Notes: a model not told the origin generated them from the sequence alone. DNA of 64,000 bases from Acidobacteriota bacterium (GCA_003223135.1 QHXX01000022.1:28848-92847); one strand, 5' to 3'. Shown: positions 52,201 to 61,733, counted from the stretch's first letter. Translations and numbers: made by a program.

Positions 52201-54385
52201 ATTTAAGAAGCTGGGCACTGAAGAGTAGTAGAGGAGGAAGGTTCGTAAGGGATACGAGAGAATCGAGAGTCGAGAGCGCATCGGTCATCTGTCCGACGCG
52301 GTTCAATGCAGTTGACTTTCCCAAGAGCGCTTCGGCGCGCGTATGGAGATCGGGCGGCTGGGCGTCCAACACCCAATCGTATAGACGTGCAGCCGCTCGA
52401 TAATCATGACGTTCCTCTGCCTGTGTCGCCGCCAGGAGGGCGTAGTTGGTGGTATGAGTGCGCATGCCAGCGAGTCGATACTGTTCGGCCGCGTGCTCGA
52501 GAGAACAGCCTCGCTCTGAATTGGCGGCGTACCATTCCGCGAGCCGTTGATGAAGCACGCGCCGAACTTCAGGCGTCGCCTTCAGAAGGATGTGCTTCGA
52601 GAGCAGGCTGGAGGAGACGTGGTAGGAAGGTTCAGGGCCATTCTGAGCCCTGGCAAGTCCCCGATCGAGCAACCATCCTGTCAATCTGGTCAACGTCTCC
52701 GAGTCCATGCGGGAGAGCGATGCCATGTCGGAAATCGTCAGGCTGGTCGAGGAGAGGGAGAGCAGTACCACGATCTCCTTCTCGCTGTCGGTGAGAATGT
52801 TTGTGAGGTGTTCGAGATGCGATTGAACCGATGCTGGGATTGGCAGGTCCCTGAGACAAGATCCCGCCGTGAGTGTCCCCTGACGGATGGTGAGATGTCG
52901 CAGATCGAGGAGGGATGCCAGGAGGAGCGACAAAAGCGCCGGGTTCCCGCCGCTCTCGCGAAGGAGAGAGTCTACGACCTCGGGAGTCGCCTCCTCGACC
53001 GCCGGAAGGGATCGTACGAACCGAAGTACTCCTGCCGAGTTCAGGGGCTCAAGGTGAATGTGCAGGCGGTGTTGACGTCCATTTTCTCCATCCTCGGAGA
53101 GGGAAAGGGAGCCGAACGCTCTTGTGGATGTGCTCATTGACGCGACCAGAAGGGACGGTGCGGTCCCAGTCGATTGCGCAAGGATCCACGTCTCGACGAC
53201 CGCAAACGTGTCAGGAGTCAAATCGTCGAGGGCCAAAAGAATCGGCTCTGGTGCCCGGAAATTGGACCTGCGGTGCACGATTCCCTCGAGAATGGCCGTG
53301 ATTCGGTCCTCGGGAATGGTCGTGATCGTGTGAGTGGAGAATCCAAGGGAGCGTGCAGATAGGGCGATGCTGCGGAGAAGCCTCGTCCGCCCGGCCCCCA
53401 TCTCGCCGGTAATCAGGATGACTCGCGGTCGAGCACGCGTGCTCGCCGATAGAGCGGACAGCAGGAACTGACGACACTGGTCACTGAATCCCTCGCCAGC
53501 AATCATCGGGCATGTGCTGGTAATGGCGCTCCAATACGGTCCGCCTTCGAGCTCTACATGACTGTCTCCCGATACATCTCTGATCAGCCTGAAAAGGGCC
53601 GACGCGGAATGCGGTCGCAGGGCAGGATCCTTCGCCAGCAGGCCGTAGACAATGGAATGCAGCTCACGGAGGGATCCTCCCTCTATCTCGGCGGGGCGAT
53701 CGTGCATGTGCCCCGCCAGAACTGCGCCCGTCTCGCTGCCGGTGAAGGGAGGCACCCCGGCAAGGCATTCATAGAGGATGACCCCGAGCGAATAGAGGTC
53801 AGACCTGAAAGATGATGGATCACCCGCGATCACTTCGGGGGCGAGGTAGTGTGGACTTCCCTGCAAGACCGCTGCGGGCGCGCCCGGATTGACCGCGAAT
53901 CCGAAATCCAGCATTTTGACGATGGGCGGCGACATCGCCGATTTCGGGTCGGGCGTGACAAGAACGTTCTCCGGCTTCAGGTCTCCGTGTATGAAGCCCC
54001 GGGAATGCAGGTGGTCCAGTCCCGCGCACACTTGGAGAAGCATCGCGTAAAAATGTTGCCGGGAAGCGGTCCGTGATGCTGTCACGAAATCTTCACCCGG
54101 CGCCCACTCGAGCGCGAGGAAGTCTTCGACGGGATCGAGAGTCTGGCCGAAGTCGAGCAGGCGGATCAAATTCGGATGATTGGTGCCCCACAAAGTCTCT
54201 ATCTCACGAATGACAAGCCTCGAAATTTCCGCCTTCGCCGCTTGCCTCGAATCGTCTGGCGAGCGGAAGACTTTGATTGCACACGGCAACCCGCGCGGAG
54301 TCACTCCGCGATAGACTGTGGCGTAGGAGCCGACCCTGAAAGGTGCGGTGATTATGTACGAGAGCAGACGAGGAGAAGCATCCAC
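49274..54385 (-). CDS. Ser/Thr kinase - AAA - TPR - GAF - sigma-54 activator hybrid (1703 aa)
   Basis: Domains in order: a Hanks-type kinase (residues about 10-270: GSYATVYRGV, HGDLKPENVLV with the catalytic Asp near 133, DFGFAVNP); an AAA/STAND ATPase (Walker A GEMGAGRTRLL near 325); a long TPR-like array (about 650-1190); a GAF domain (about 1210-1365); a sigma-54 AAA+ domain (GESGTGKE near 1420, GAFTGA near 1467); and a Fis-type HTH at the end (AARFIGWNRQKLYRKM). All key residues are present. It could turn a phosphorylation or ligand signal directly into sigma-54 transcription. GTG 54385 has no ribosome site but lies 8 nt from a -10 box. Confidence 0.93.
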   Translation of the reverse strand: MDASPRLLSYIITAPFRVGSYATVYRGVTPRGLPCAIKVFRSPDDSRQAAKAEISRLVIREIETLWGTNHPNLIRLLDFGQTLDPVEDFLALEWAPGEDFVTASRTASRQHFYAMLLQVCAGLDHLHSRGFIHGDLKPENVLVTPDPKSAMSPPIVKMLDFGFAVNPGAPAAVLQGSPHYLAPEVIAGDPSSFRSDLYSLGVILYECLAGVPPFTGSETGAVLAGHMHDRPAEIEGGSLRELHSIVYGLLAKDPALRPHSASALFRLIRDVSGDSHVELEGGPYWSAITSTCPMIAGEGFSDQCRQFLLSALSASTRARPRVILITGEMGAGRTRLLRSIALSARSLGFSTHTITTIPEDRITAILEGIVHRRSNFRAPEPILLALDDLTPDTFAVVETWILAQSTGTAPSLLVASMSTSTRAFGSLSLSEDGENGRQHRLHIHLEPLNSAGVLRFVRSLPAVEEATPEVVDSLLRESGGNPALLSLLLASLLDLRHLTIRQGTLTAGSCLRDLPIPASVQSHLEHLTNILTDSEKEIVVLLSLSSTSLTISDMASLSRMDSETLTRLTGWLLDRGLARAQNGPEPSYHVSSSLLSKHILLKATPEVRRVLHQRLAEWYAANSERGCSLEHAAEQYRLAGMRTHTTNYALLAATQAEERHDYRAAARLYDWVLDAQPPDLHTRAEALLGKSTALNRVGQMTDALSTLDSLVSLTNLPPLLLFSAQLLKSDVAHNIGDYRLMETAARAAMRVAGEDALATEIHKALFRLGSALCRQHRGPEGLPLLYRSLSRSRKARDYSTMIHALTDIAGWHWRNGAYRQAIKYQSRSFRLLLSQPTGPPPTWTLTHLAILQADIGSYSRARASYSLAENFAGRSLSQYFGATLRINIAETFRAQGRWKKALGFYRDSTEASRESGATVVAITAEANSANVLVKTGYYLPAVAFLKHGLRASGSLGSAEATSGQLTVWGWLLVHTGRTNLALRLTTHASHFADASHLNASILEIMTLRALSLFCNGSHEPARECLSNGLKEFEFRSPFDVRMTAHLASIQIDLGLGLSAEALEYRMEPILEKIRRKKLAWHTTWALILRGQARLSAGHDEKAESDLSEALRIARKNADRPNFWKASYWLGRVFEQRLQYERALGCFRVAALTVNELAMDLEDDRYRDPFLAQPEVREVVARHERLRNEVGKQVRHDIAAMSRSEKISRRMLNALNSIGQKLSSILDLDDLLRSLLDLSIENVRAERGMVFLRDEATGDMRLACARGMDRESLDGVSSFSRSVIKQVAEGHTLLKVDVGSDPALSSFKSLVIHEIKSILCVPMRTHGRTVGVIYLDTRKAAQLFTDKERTFVESFASQAAIAVENARLFGDMRSENTRLKRDITGRSRFEHLIGATPVMQKLCESVSGVLNSDCNVLIVGESGTGKELVAKAIHYNGPRQKKKFVAIDCGALPENLLEAELFGCVRGAFTGADRDRVGLIEEARGGTVFLDEITNTSPALQARLLRVLQEREVRRIGENMPRQVDIRVVAATNADIKALMQEGKFRSDLYYRLNVVTIEVPTLRSRRDDLPLLVDHFLKKYAGDPPVPKRLGSGVIEALQRYDWPGNVRELENVMQRLLVLTPGIVISLDSLPEGLRTAAGLAPRNANGDGNGHKTGEHVMIEDALRRFAGDKAKAARFIGWNRQKLYRKMKGYGIPADYGQGV

Positions 54386-54393
54386 ATCGACGT

Positions 54394-54423
54394 AACGTAA
54401 TGTTCAAGGATGGTGACCGTCAA
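54394..54423 (-). promoter_or_regulatory. Promoter of the 1703-aa kinase-activator gene
   Basis: On the minus strand TTGACG (54423-54418), 18 nt, then TACGTT (54399-54394), 8 nt from GTG 54385. It fits a leaderless or nearly leaderless mRNA. Confidence 0.45.
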
Positions 54424-54519
54424 GAGGCTCCCGGTCGGGGTCGATACAGGGGGAAACGCGGCCCGCGAAAGCAACAAGCGGTCTGATCGCAGCTGTTTAT
54501 GGATCGGTCTGCGGCCCGC

Positions 54520-56676
54520 TTACATCTGGGCAATCAGCAACAAAGAATTCGCACGGCGAGTCACGCAGGCGAGCCCCCGTCGCTGCGATTCGGGATCCAT
54601 GGCCCCGAGGCTTTCGTCCAACACGACGAGGTCGGCATTTTGAAGCAGCGCCCGGGCGATGAAAAGTCGGCTCAGCTCGCCGTGTGACAGTTGCCAGCCG
54701 CTCTCTCCCACCATCTGAAAAAGGCCGGACGGCATTTTCTGGAGCAATGGCCCCAGCCCCAGCTCGCGGCATACCGACTCGGCCTCCTCCAGGTCTTCGC
54801 GTCGAGGCGGCCAGCCCCGGCCCATGAGCAGGTTGAACGCCAGCGTTTCGGTGAAGACGTAGTTCTCGTGGAATTGCGGGGACAGCGCCACGCGCCGTCG
54901 CCACTCCACAGGGCCCAATGACGGCAGATCCAGCCCTCGGGACAGGATCAATCCGGAGTCGGGTCGACGCAGACCGGCCAGAAGGGCGGCGAAGGTCGAC
55001 TTGCCGCTTCCCGATGGGCCCTCGAGCAGCCACCGGTCTCCCTCGACGATCCGTACCTTGGAACCGCGGAGAATCGGCTCGGCCCCGGGGCGGTGACGAT
55101 AGACCACATCGTCGGCCTGCAGGACCGTGGCGGACCGCCTCTCGTCCCGCCGGGCATCAGGACGGGCAGGCTCGACACGGGTGAGAGGGGCGGCATGAGA
55201 CCGGGCCGCGCCGGCGTGATACATGGGCGCGATCTGTTCCCATGCGGCCGCGGCCCCCGCGAGATGCCACGCCCCGGCTGCGAATTTCTCGAACGCCTGC
55301 AGGGCCAGCAGGACTCCCCCCAGGCTGATGGCGAGCCCCTCGGGCGAGGCGGTGCCGCTCATGAACGTGGGCACGAGGCCCAGGAGTCCGAGCACGATCC
55401 AGCCCCTGGGGACGCCCGCCAGGACCCACGATGCCGATCGGTCCATGAGCCGTGACGATTCCAGGTAACGGGAGAGCGCCTGGTCTTCCTCCTCGTGACG
55501 TCGCTCGGGCGCCTCCTGAACGAGACGGGTCTTGTGTCCGACCATGCGCTCGACCGAGTCGTTTGTCAGCGCGACGCGCCCGGAGCTCCAGGCTCGCCGC
55601 GAGCGCAGGTAGGACCAGGCCGCCCAGACCGAGAGGCCCGTCCAGATCAAGAGGCAGCCGACCTGGGCCCACGCCGCGGCCCCCATGGCCAGCACGACCC
55701 CGGCGACGACGATTTCAATGAGAGAGAGAAGTCCAAGGATTCCGCCGCTGAGGGCGAGGGACTCGACCGCTTCCGATTCCAGGACACGTCCTAGAAACTG
55801 CCCGATACCCTGCCGCCGTGTGTCCTCGATCGGGAGGCGCAGGGCGGCGTCCAGGAGGCGCTGCTTCAGGAGACCGCCGAACCCGGCCGCCAGAAGGCCC
55901 TCCGTCCAGGTCACGACCGCGCGCAGGGGGACGAGCGTCAACAGGACGAGACACCAGGCCATGAACCAGCCGGAATCCGGGCGGCCCTGGAGGGCCGTGC
56001 GGGCGATGAGGAACCAGGCCAGGATCCACAGGAGATGCTGGGCGAGATAGGCGCCGACCATGACCCCGATTTTTCGCACCAGTCCATCGGTGCGCGCCAG
56101 ACGCCACAGGGGCGTCTGCGGCGATGGACGAAGGTGCCACCACACTCCGACAGGAGTCTCGGCAAGATGGCTGTCCACCAGGGCGCGGGCTGCACGTTTC
56201 TGCCGCGAATGGGAAAGCCCGCACGAGCGCACCAGGTCCTGGAGCTCATCCAAGCGCGGCGCTTCGATATCGTGCTGCAACGCCCGGGCCAGATCGTCCC
56301 GGGAGACGGTGCGCGGGGAGCGCGAAGGGGCCAGGAGGCGCAGTTTCCGGCGTCCGAGAACGGCCAGGAAGCGGGGCCCATCCGCGCCCGGTAGCGGGAT
56401 GATGCATGCGTCGATCGTGCGCAATGCTTCATGAACCCGGGCGTGGGTCACGGCCTCGGGCTCGATTTCGAGTCGCAGATGCTCGGCTGCGCCGGCAATC
56501 CAGTCCTCCAAGACCTCCGGCTGCGGGGCAGGCGGCGGCCCGGACAGGGTGCCGCGCACCGTTCCGGGCACGGGTCCGAAGCCTTGGTGCCGTGTCAGCA
56601 TTTCCAGCGCCTCGCCCAGGCGATCTTGGGGCCACGCAAGCGCCGATAGGTCGAGCGGTGTTGATGCGGCCCTCAT
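54520..56676 (-). CDS. ABC transporter permease/ATPase, NHLP-type export subunit 2-like
   Basis: The 718-residue protein starts at ATG 56676, overlapping the C39 transporter stop. Residues 1-180 form a soluble N-terminal domain without a C39 protease. A five- to six-helix membrane domain follows (about 190-430), then an ATPase with Walker A GPSGSGKSTFAALLAGL near 554, Walker B NADLVVLDES and an altered signature LSHGELSR instead of LSGGE. This matches the second transporter found beside C39-ABC proteins in leader-peptide export loci. It may pair with the C39 transporter as a heterodimer. Confidence 0.85.
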   Translation of the reverse strand: MRAASTPLDLSALAWPQDRLGEALEMLTRHQGFGPVPGTVRGTLSGPPPAPQPEVLEDWIAGAAEHLRLEIEPEAVTHARVHEALRTIDACIIPLPGADGPRFLAVLGRRKLRLLAPSRSPRTVSRDDLARALQHDIEAPRLDELQDLVRSCGLSHSRQKRAARALVDSHLAETPVGVWWHLRPSPQTPLWRLARTDGLVRKIGVMVGAYLAQHLLWILAWFLIARTALQGRPDSGWFMAWCLVLLTLVPLRAVVTWTEGLLAAGFGGLLKQRLLDAALRLPIEDTRRQGIGQFLGRVLESEAVESLALSGGILGLLSLIEIVVAGVVLAMGAAAWAQVGCLLIWTGLSVWAAWSYLRSRRAWSSGRVALTNDSVERMVGHKTRLVQEAPERRHEEEDQALSRYLESSRLMDRSASWVLAGVPRGWIVLGLLGLVPTFMSGTASPEGLAISLGGVLLALQAFEKFAAGAWHLAGAAAAWEQIAPMYHAGAARSHAAPLTRVEPARPDARRDERRSATVLQADDVVYRHRPGAEPILRGSKVRIVEGDRWLLEGPSGSGKSTFAALLAGLRRPDSGLILSRGLDLPSLGPVEWRRRVALSPQFHENYVFTETLAFNLLMGRGWPPRREDLEEAESVCRELGLGPLLQKMPSGLFQMVGESGWQLSHGELSRLFIARALLQNADLVVLDESLGAMDPESQRRGLACVTRRANSLLLIAQM

Positions 56677-59387
56677 CGAGCGTTCCCGGCGTCGGCCGAG
56701 ACGCGAAGCATCCCTTGATCGAGGTGCAGGCGCCGCCAGTCGTGGTCGGAGAGGATCGAAGAGAGCCCGTCCTGTTCCGCGTCCAAAAATGCGCGGTAGC
56801 GGGAGCCTGCCGTGCCCGCGAGGGCTTTTGGGGCACCGTCCTCGCGGATGCGCCGGTCTTCGAGCAGGAGCACGCGGTCGAAATTCAGTGTGTCGGAGAT
56901 GTCGTGGGTTGCGAACAGCAGGGTTGCGGCCGGCCACCAGCGCCGGGCCGCCGCCAGAAGATCCTGGCGCTGCTTCCGGCTCAGTCCCCGGAACGCCTCG
57001 TCCAGGAGAACGAGGCGTGCCGATTTCCGGAGAAGCCCGCGAGCGAGGCGGACCCGCTGTCCTTCACCGCCAGAGACGAGACGGCCGCCTTCGCCGAGCG
57101 ACGTTTGCAGGCCGTCACCGAGGTGCTCGACCACGCCGCGCAGATCAGCTGCCTCGATGACCTCGGCGAGCGCCTGGGAGGCTTCCTGTCCGGTTCCGTA
57201 TTGAATATTTTCGAGAAGGGTGCGATTCCATAGATGGACCGCGGGGTCGATCCATACGGTCGCGCGGCGCAATGCATGCAGGCGTTCGCCTGCCAGGGGA
57301 GCGCCGTCCACGAGGACGGCCCCCTCCGTGGGGCGGTGCCAACCCAGAAGGAGCCCCAGAAGGCTCGATTTTCCGGCGCCGGAGGGCCCGACGATCGCGA
57401 CATGACTGCCGGCCGCGATGTCGAGATTGATACCATCGAGGATCGTGTGCCCGGTGGCGCGCACGCGGACCCCCTCCATGCGGATCGCGACGGCCGCGGG
57501 AGCCGTCCCCGAAGCTGGCGGGATCGCGGTCGCGATCGGGCTGTCTGGCGTTGCGGGGAACGGACCGTTCGATTCCGCCGGTGCCCCGAGCGGCTCCAGC
57601 AGGCGAAGAGTGATGCTGCGATGAAACGGGTACTGTCGCGCCAAAAGACCGATCAGGCTTCCCAGGAGTGGGAGCTTCAGAGCCCAATACACCAGGAGCA
57701 GCACGCCGGCCGGCTCGGCGGTGCTTTCCGAGTACCTGAACAGGAGCCACCCCGCCAGGCCAAATCCTGCGACGAACTGGAGACTCTCGACGAAGACCAC
57801 GGACCGTTGCCGCCTCAAAGTGGCCCCGACCCACTCGCCGAGAAGACCGGTGTGCTCTCTTCGTATGGAGCGCTCGGCTCCGTGCGCCCGAAGGGCGACG
57901 AGCCCGAGCAGCGCATCGAGATAGAACCGGCTGAGGGCCCCGGCATGGTTGCGCACCCTCAGGTCCTGCTCGCCCAGGAGGGGCTGTGCGAGAACGGGCA
58001 AACCGATCGCGACGGCCCCCATCGCGAGGGCCAGGGGCGCGCTTCTTGGATCGAGCCAGGAGATTGCAGCCACCGTCAGGATGGTCTCGAGACAGGCGCG
58101 CAAGAACTGGCCGGCAAGAATCGGCAGGTCGCGGATCTCGTGGGCGCTGTGCGCCCGCTCCGCCATGTCGGAGATCAGCCGACTGCGGAAGTAACGGTCA
58201 CCCAGGAGAGGGATCTTTTCGAAGAACTTCGCCCGCAAGCGAAGGTCGAGCTGGCGGCCCAGCCGAAGCGCGAGAGCGGCGACCGTAAGCTCGAGGCCGA
58301 GGAGACCGGCGCAGAACACGAGAAGGGCTCCCAGCGCCGCGAGCCTCTGCCCCGGCAAATGCAGCTCTCCCCAGACGTCGAGCAGCCCCCGGAGCAGTAA
58401 AGCTTCAGCAACCACGCCCAGCGCGGCGGCCACAAGAGCAATCAGGAATAACGCAGGCCCCAACCGGCCTCCGGCGCGCAGAATCCCGAGCAGCGCGCGC
58501 GCTGGACGGACGGGTGCCTCCCGAAGTGCAGTCCGCAGCTCGGGCGAGCCCGGGTCGGGAGTCTTCCCGCCGGCATTGTCCGCGTCGGCGGGCCTCGCGG
58601 CCACGGATCGCAGTCCTCGCACGCGGACCAGGATGACGCCGCGCACGACGAGCCTGTCGTCCTGAGCGGAATCCGCGGCGGGCCGGACCGACCAGAATGC
58701 GTCCGGGACGCCACGCGCGGCGAGCGCTTCCACGAGAGACCCTGCATGAGTGCCCCGCCTCACCGCGCCGGAACGCCGCAGGGCCTCGACCATGCGGACC
58801 GACGCGTCCAGAGCGGCCAGCGGGCGCCATCCCGGGTCGGCGACCGCCGCCTTGAGCAAGGGCTCGACCGTTCCTTCGTTCGCTCCGAGCCGTCGGAGGC
58901 GCGCGCGCAGGGGCCTCAGGAAATCCTCCGAACCGGCCCATTCCCTCCATGCGCTTTCAGTCACGGTCATGGAGTGGATATAGGCCTCTTCCAGGAAGCG
59001 CGCGCAGGAGGGCCAGCGGCGACCCACGGCTGGATCCATTACCTGGAGAAACCGGCCGTGACGCCGCCACGCGACCACGAAGTGTGTCAATCCGTTCGGG
59101 CGTCGGACCACGACGATCGCGGGAAGCGCCGCCGCTTCCTTAAGATTGAGATGCTCTCTGGGCACCAGGACCTGCTCGGCGTCCAGACCCAGGCGGCGCG
59201 CCGCGTCCTCGATGGCGTTGATTGATGTGCCGTCGATATCCGTCTGGCACGCCTCGCGCAGTCGTCCGTAGCTGGCGTGGATGCCAAAGCCCGCAAGCAG
59301 ACAGCTCAAGGCCGCCGGCCCACAATCCATCGCTGAAGACTGGACAATTTCGGGGAGGATCAGGCGTGGTCGGGCCGGCCGGGTCAT
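56673..59387 (-). CDS. C39 peptidase-ABC transporter (double-glycine leader processing and export)
   Basis: The 904-residue protein begins with a complete C39 protease: Cys22 in SSAMDCGPAALSCLL, His102 in GLTHFVVAW and Asp118 in VMDPAVG. This protease cuts double-glycine leaders. An unusual spacer of about 150 residues follows, then the membrane domain (about 285-590) and ATPase (GPSGAGKSSLLGLLLG near 665, VSGGEGQRVRLARGLL near 772, LVLLDEAFRG). It would cleave and export the 28-residue peptide encoded at 61858-61944. It overlaps the adaptor gene before it and the second transporter after it by 4 bp each. Confidence 0.93.
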   Translation of the reverse strand: MTRPARPRLILPEIVQSSAMDCGPAALSCLLAGFGIHASYGRLREACQTDIDGTSINAIEDAARRLGLDAEQVLVPREHLNLKEAAALPAIVVVRRPNGLTHFVVAWRRHGRFLQVMDPAVGRRWPSCARFLEEAYIHSMTVTESAWREWAGSEDFLRPLRARLRRLGANEGTVEPLLKAAVADPGWRPLAALDASVRMVEALRRSGAVRRGTHAGSLVEALAARGVPDAFWSVRPAADSAQDDRLVVRGVILVRVRGLRSVAARPADADNAGGKTPDPGSPELRTALREAPVRPARALLGILRAGGRLGPALFLIALVAAALGVVAEALLLRGLLDVWGELHLPGQRLAALGALLVFCAGLLGLELTVAALALRLGRQLDLRLRAKFFEKIPLLGDRYFRSRLISDMAERAHSAHEIRDLPILAGQFLRACLETILTVAAISWLDPRSAPLALAMGAVAIGLPVLAQPLLGEQDLRVRNHAGALSRFYLDALLGLVALRAHGAERSIRREHTGLLGEWVGATLRRQRSVVFVESLQFVAGFGLAGWLLFRYSESTAEPAGVLLLVYWALKLPLLGSLIGLLARQYPFHRSITLRLLEPLGAPAESNGPFPATPDSPIATAIPPASGTAPAAVAIRMEGVRVRATGHTILDGINLDIAAGSHVAIVGPSGAGKSSLLGLLLGWHRPTEGAVLVDGAPLAGERLHALRRATVWIDPAVHLWNRTLLENIQYGTGQEASQALAEVIEAADLRGVVEHLGDGLQTSLGEGGRLVSGGEGQRVRLARGLLRKSARLVLLDEAFRGLSRKQRQDLLAAARRWWPAATLLFATHDISDTLNFDRVLLLEDRRIREDGAPKALAGTAGSRYRAFLDAEQDGLSSILSDHDWRRLHLDQGMLRVSADAGNAR

Positions 59388-60571
59388 TGAGCGGGTAAGA
59401 GAACGACCGTCTCGGGTGCCACGGGCGATAAACGCCGACCCAGCGAGCGCAGGGCGAGCGCGGCGGGCGTCAGTCGCTCGACCTCGACTTCGACAGTTCC
59501 CGGCAGTCCGTGTTGCAGCGGGATCCCCGATTTAGGGTCAGGGAACACATCGAGTTCGACGCGAATGCCGCCGTCGCGGACCTCCGAGGCGACGCTCGCC
59601 ACGGTCGCCGGGACCGTCCCGTACTGCATCCAGGGGAACCCTGCGAGCCGCAGCCGCGCCTGCTGGCCGGGGCGCACGCGGCCCAGGGCGCCGGCGGCGG
59701 GAAACGAGGCGATGAGCTTGAGGCGGCCCGAGGCCAGCACCGCTCCAATGCGATCTCCCGCAGTCAGAAAGGTGCCCGCCTGCAGGGGCGCGACCTCGAC
59801 CACTCGTCCGTCCGCGGGTGCACGAACAAGGCGTCGCTGGATGTCGTTTTCCAGACGTTCCGAAGCCGCCCGGCTCGAGGCGGCCTGACCATCCATGCGG
59901 GAGAGCTCCCCCTTGAGTCGTCCGAGACGCGCCTGGCGCTCGTTCTCCTGCTTGCTCTGATCGCGTCCGCGGCGCTCGAGCTCGAGCCGGATCGCCTGCG
60001 CCTGCGACCGGTTCTTTTCGGCCTCCGACCGGGCGCGCAGGTAATCGATCTCGGCCACCTGTCCTTCGGCCTTCAATCGTTCCATGCTCTTGAGTTGCTC
60101 GCCCGAGAACCGCGCTGCGGTCTCGGCCGCGTCGAGCTGGGCGCGCGCCTCACCGAGCGCCGCCTGTCCTTCCTGCCGGGCGTCCGCGAGGGCCCTTTCC
60201 TCCGCTGCGATTTCATCGCGCAGCGACTGGACTTGCGGCCCCATCCCCGCCAGACGCACCCGCTCCTCCTCGAGTTGCAGACGTTCCGTCCTGGACTCCA
60301 GCTCGACGAGGACATCTCCCGCTCGCACGGGGCGATCGAGCGACAGGCTGCTCGAAATCACCACGCCGTCGGCCGGAGCCGAGAGGGGATGGAGGGCATG
60401 ATCGACCTCGAGCCGCGCCGCGCTCGAGACTTCATAGACCGTGATGGGGGCGGCGAAGAACCAGGCCGCCCAGGCGCCGAGGATCGCCAGAACGACGGCG
60501 GTCCAGACCGCGGAGCGCCGATAACCATCGGAAGCGAACGATCCGAGGGTGCGAGGGAACGCGCCGGACAT
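59384..60571 (-). CDS. HlyD-type membrane fusion protein
   Basis: The 395-residue protein has a short cytoplasmic N-terminus and one membrane helix (residues about 20-42, AVVLAILGAWAAWFFAAPI). A lipoyl-like half (LSAPADGVVISS), a long coiled coil (about 100-240), the second lipoyl half (RRLVRAPADGRVVEVAPLQAG) and a beta-barrel (FPAAGALGRVRPGQQARLRLAG) follow. This is the periplasmic adaptor of type I exporters and implies a two-membrane cell. It is coupled to the C39 transporter by a 4-bp overlap. No TolC-like gene is in the window. Confidence 0.93.
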   Translation of the reverse strand: MSGAFPRTLGSFASDGYRRSAVWTAVVLAILGAWAAWFFAAPITVYEVSSAARLEVDHALHPLSAPADGVVISSSLSLDRPVRAGDVLVELESRTERLQLEEERVRLAGMGPQVQSLRDEIAAEERALADARQEGQAALGEARAQLDAAETAARFSGEQLKSMERLKAEGQVAEIDYLRARSEAEKNRSQAQAIRLELERRGRDQSKQENERQARLGRLKGELSRMDGQAASSRAASERLENDIQRRLVRAPADGRVVEVAPLQAGTFLTAGDRIGAVLASGRLKLIASFPAAGALGRVRPGQQARLRLAGFPWMQYGTVPATVASVASEVRDGGIRVELDVFPDPKSGIPLQHGLPGTVEVEVERLTPAALALRSLGRRLSPVAPETVVLLPAQ

Positions 60572-60605
60572 GGTGGGCCCCTACGATGCGATCACGAGCG
60601 GACGG

Positions 60606-61733
60606 TCAGGTCCGTGGTGTCTCATCCTTCCGGACGAGACGCTGGTAGTTCCTCCGGCAGACCACCGCCCTGGGATGGTCCGGACCGACGGTCGCATCGA
60701 GAATCCGGAGAGCCCGCTCGAAAACTTGCAGGGCCTCCTCGTCGTCGCCCTGCACCATGAGGCTCATCCCCAGGTTATTGAGCGTCACTGCGGTCTCGGG
60801 ATGTTCGGGACCGAGCCGCTGTTCCTTGATAATAAGGGCACGGCGATAGAGCGCGACCGACTCACCGGTCCGGCCTCGGGCATGCGCGATTGCGGCCAGG
60901 TTGTTGAGGGTCACGGCAACCTCATAGTGATCCGGGCCGAGCGAGCGTTCGAAGACCCCGAGTGCCTTCCGGTACAGCCCTTCCGCTTCATCATACTTCT
61001 TCTGTGCGTCGAGAAGAGCCGCCAGAGCCGCCTGATCGGCCGCCACCGCCGCGTGGTCCGGGCCCAACGCCCGCTCGCGCAATTCCACGGCTCTGCGCGC
61101 GAAGACTACCCCGCGTTTGAAGCGGCCGCGGGCATGTGCCAGGCCGCCCAGATTGTGATAGAGCGTCGCCAGACGTGGGTCGTCGGGGCCGAACGCCTTC
61201 CGGTTGATGGCGAGAGCACGGAGGTAGAGGGGCGCCATTTCACCGAAGCGCCCCTGGGACTTGCGCAGGACGGCCAGATCGTTGAGGAGGTTGGCCAGGT
61301 CGAGATCCATCGGACCCAGACAGCGCTCTGCGTCCTCCACCGCGCGCTCAAAGAGCCGTTCGGCGACCTCATATCGCCCGCGCACGCGGTGAATGCCGGC
61401 CAGGCGTCCGAGCGACTGCACGCGCAGCCGGTCCACGGTGGCGAAACCGCTCACCTGGTCCATGATGGCCACGGCGCGCTCATAGTCCCGCTCCGCCTGG
61501 TCGTACCGCGCCGCGTCCTGGTGGACGTCCCCTCGACACAACACCACGTTGGCGACATCCGGATGGACAGGACCGCAGGCTTCTTCAAGAATTTGCACGG
61601 CTTGATTCGCACGGTCCAGTGCCTCGGCCAATTTTCCTTCTCCCCGAAACTGTGTTGCCAGTCGATGGAGTTCGACGGCGGTGCGGACCTTTTGTGCGCC
61701 TCCTCGCGCCGGCGCCCCGCTGGTTGAGCTCAT
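60606..61733 (-). CDS. Kinesin-light-chain-like TPR protein
   Basis: The 375-residue protein has about seven 42-residue TPR_12 repeats with the signature LGPDHPxVAxxLNNLAxL (for example RSLGPDHYEVAVTLNNLAAI and RLGPEHPETAVTLNNLGM). There is no signal peptide, so it is cytoplasmic. It lies between the peptide gene with its hairpin and the adaptor gene, 34 bp before the latter. It may bind the precursor peptide or a transporter part; that is inference. Confidence 0.88.
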   Translation of the reverse strand: MSSTSGAPARGGAQKVRTAVELHRLATQFRGEGKLAEALDRANQAVQILEEACGPVHPDVANVVLCRGDVHQDAARYDQAERDYERAVAIMDQVSGFATVDRLRVQSLGRLAGIHRVRGRYEVAERLFERAVEDAERCLGPMDLDLANLLNDLAVLRKSQGRFGEMAPLYLRALAINRKAFGPDDPRLATLYHNLGGLAHARGRFKRGVVFARRAVELRERALGPDHAAVAADQAALAALLDAQKKYDEAEGLYRKALGVFERSLGPDHYEVAVTLNNLAAIAHARGRTGESVALYRRALIIKEQRLGPEHPETAVTLNNLGMSLMVQGDDEEALQVFERALRILDATVGPDHPRAVVCRRNYQRLVRKDETPRT

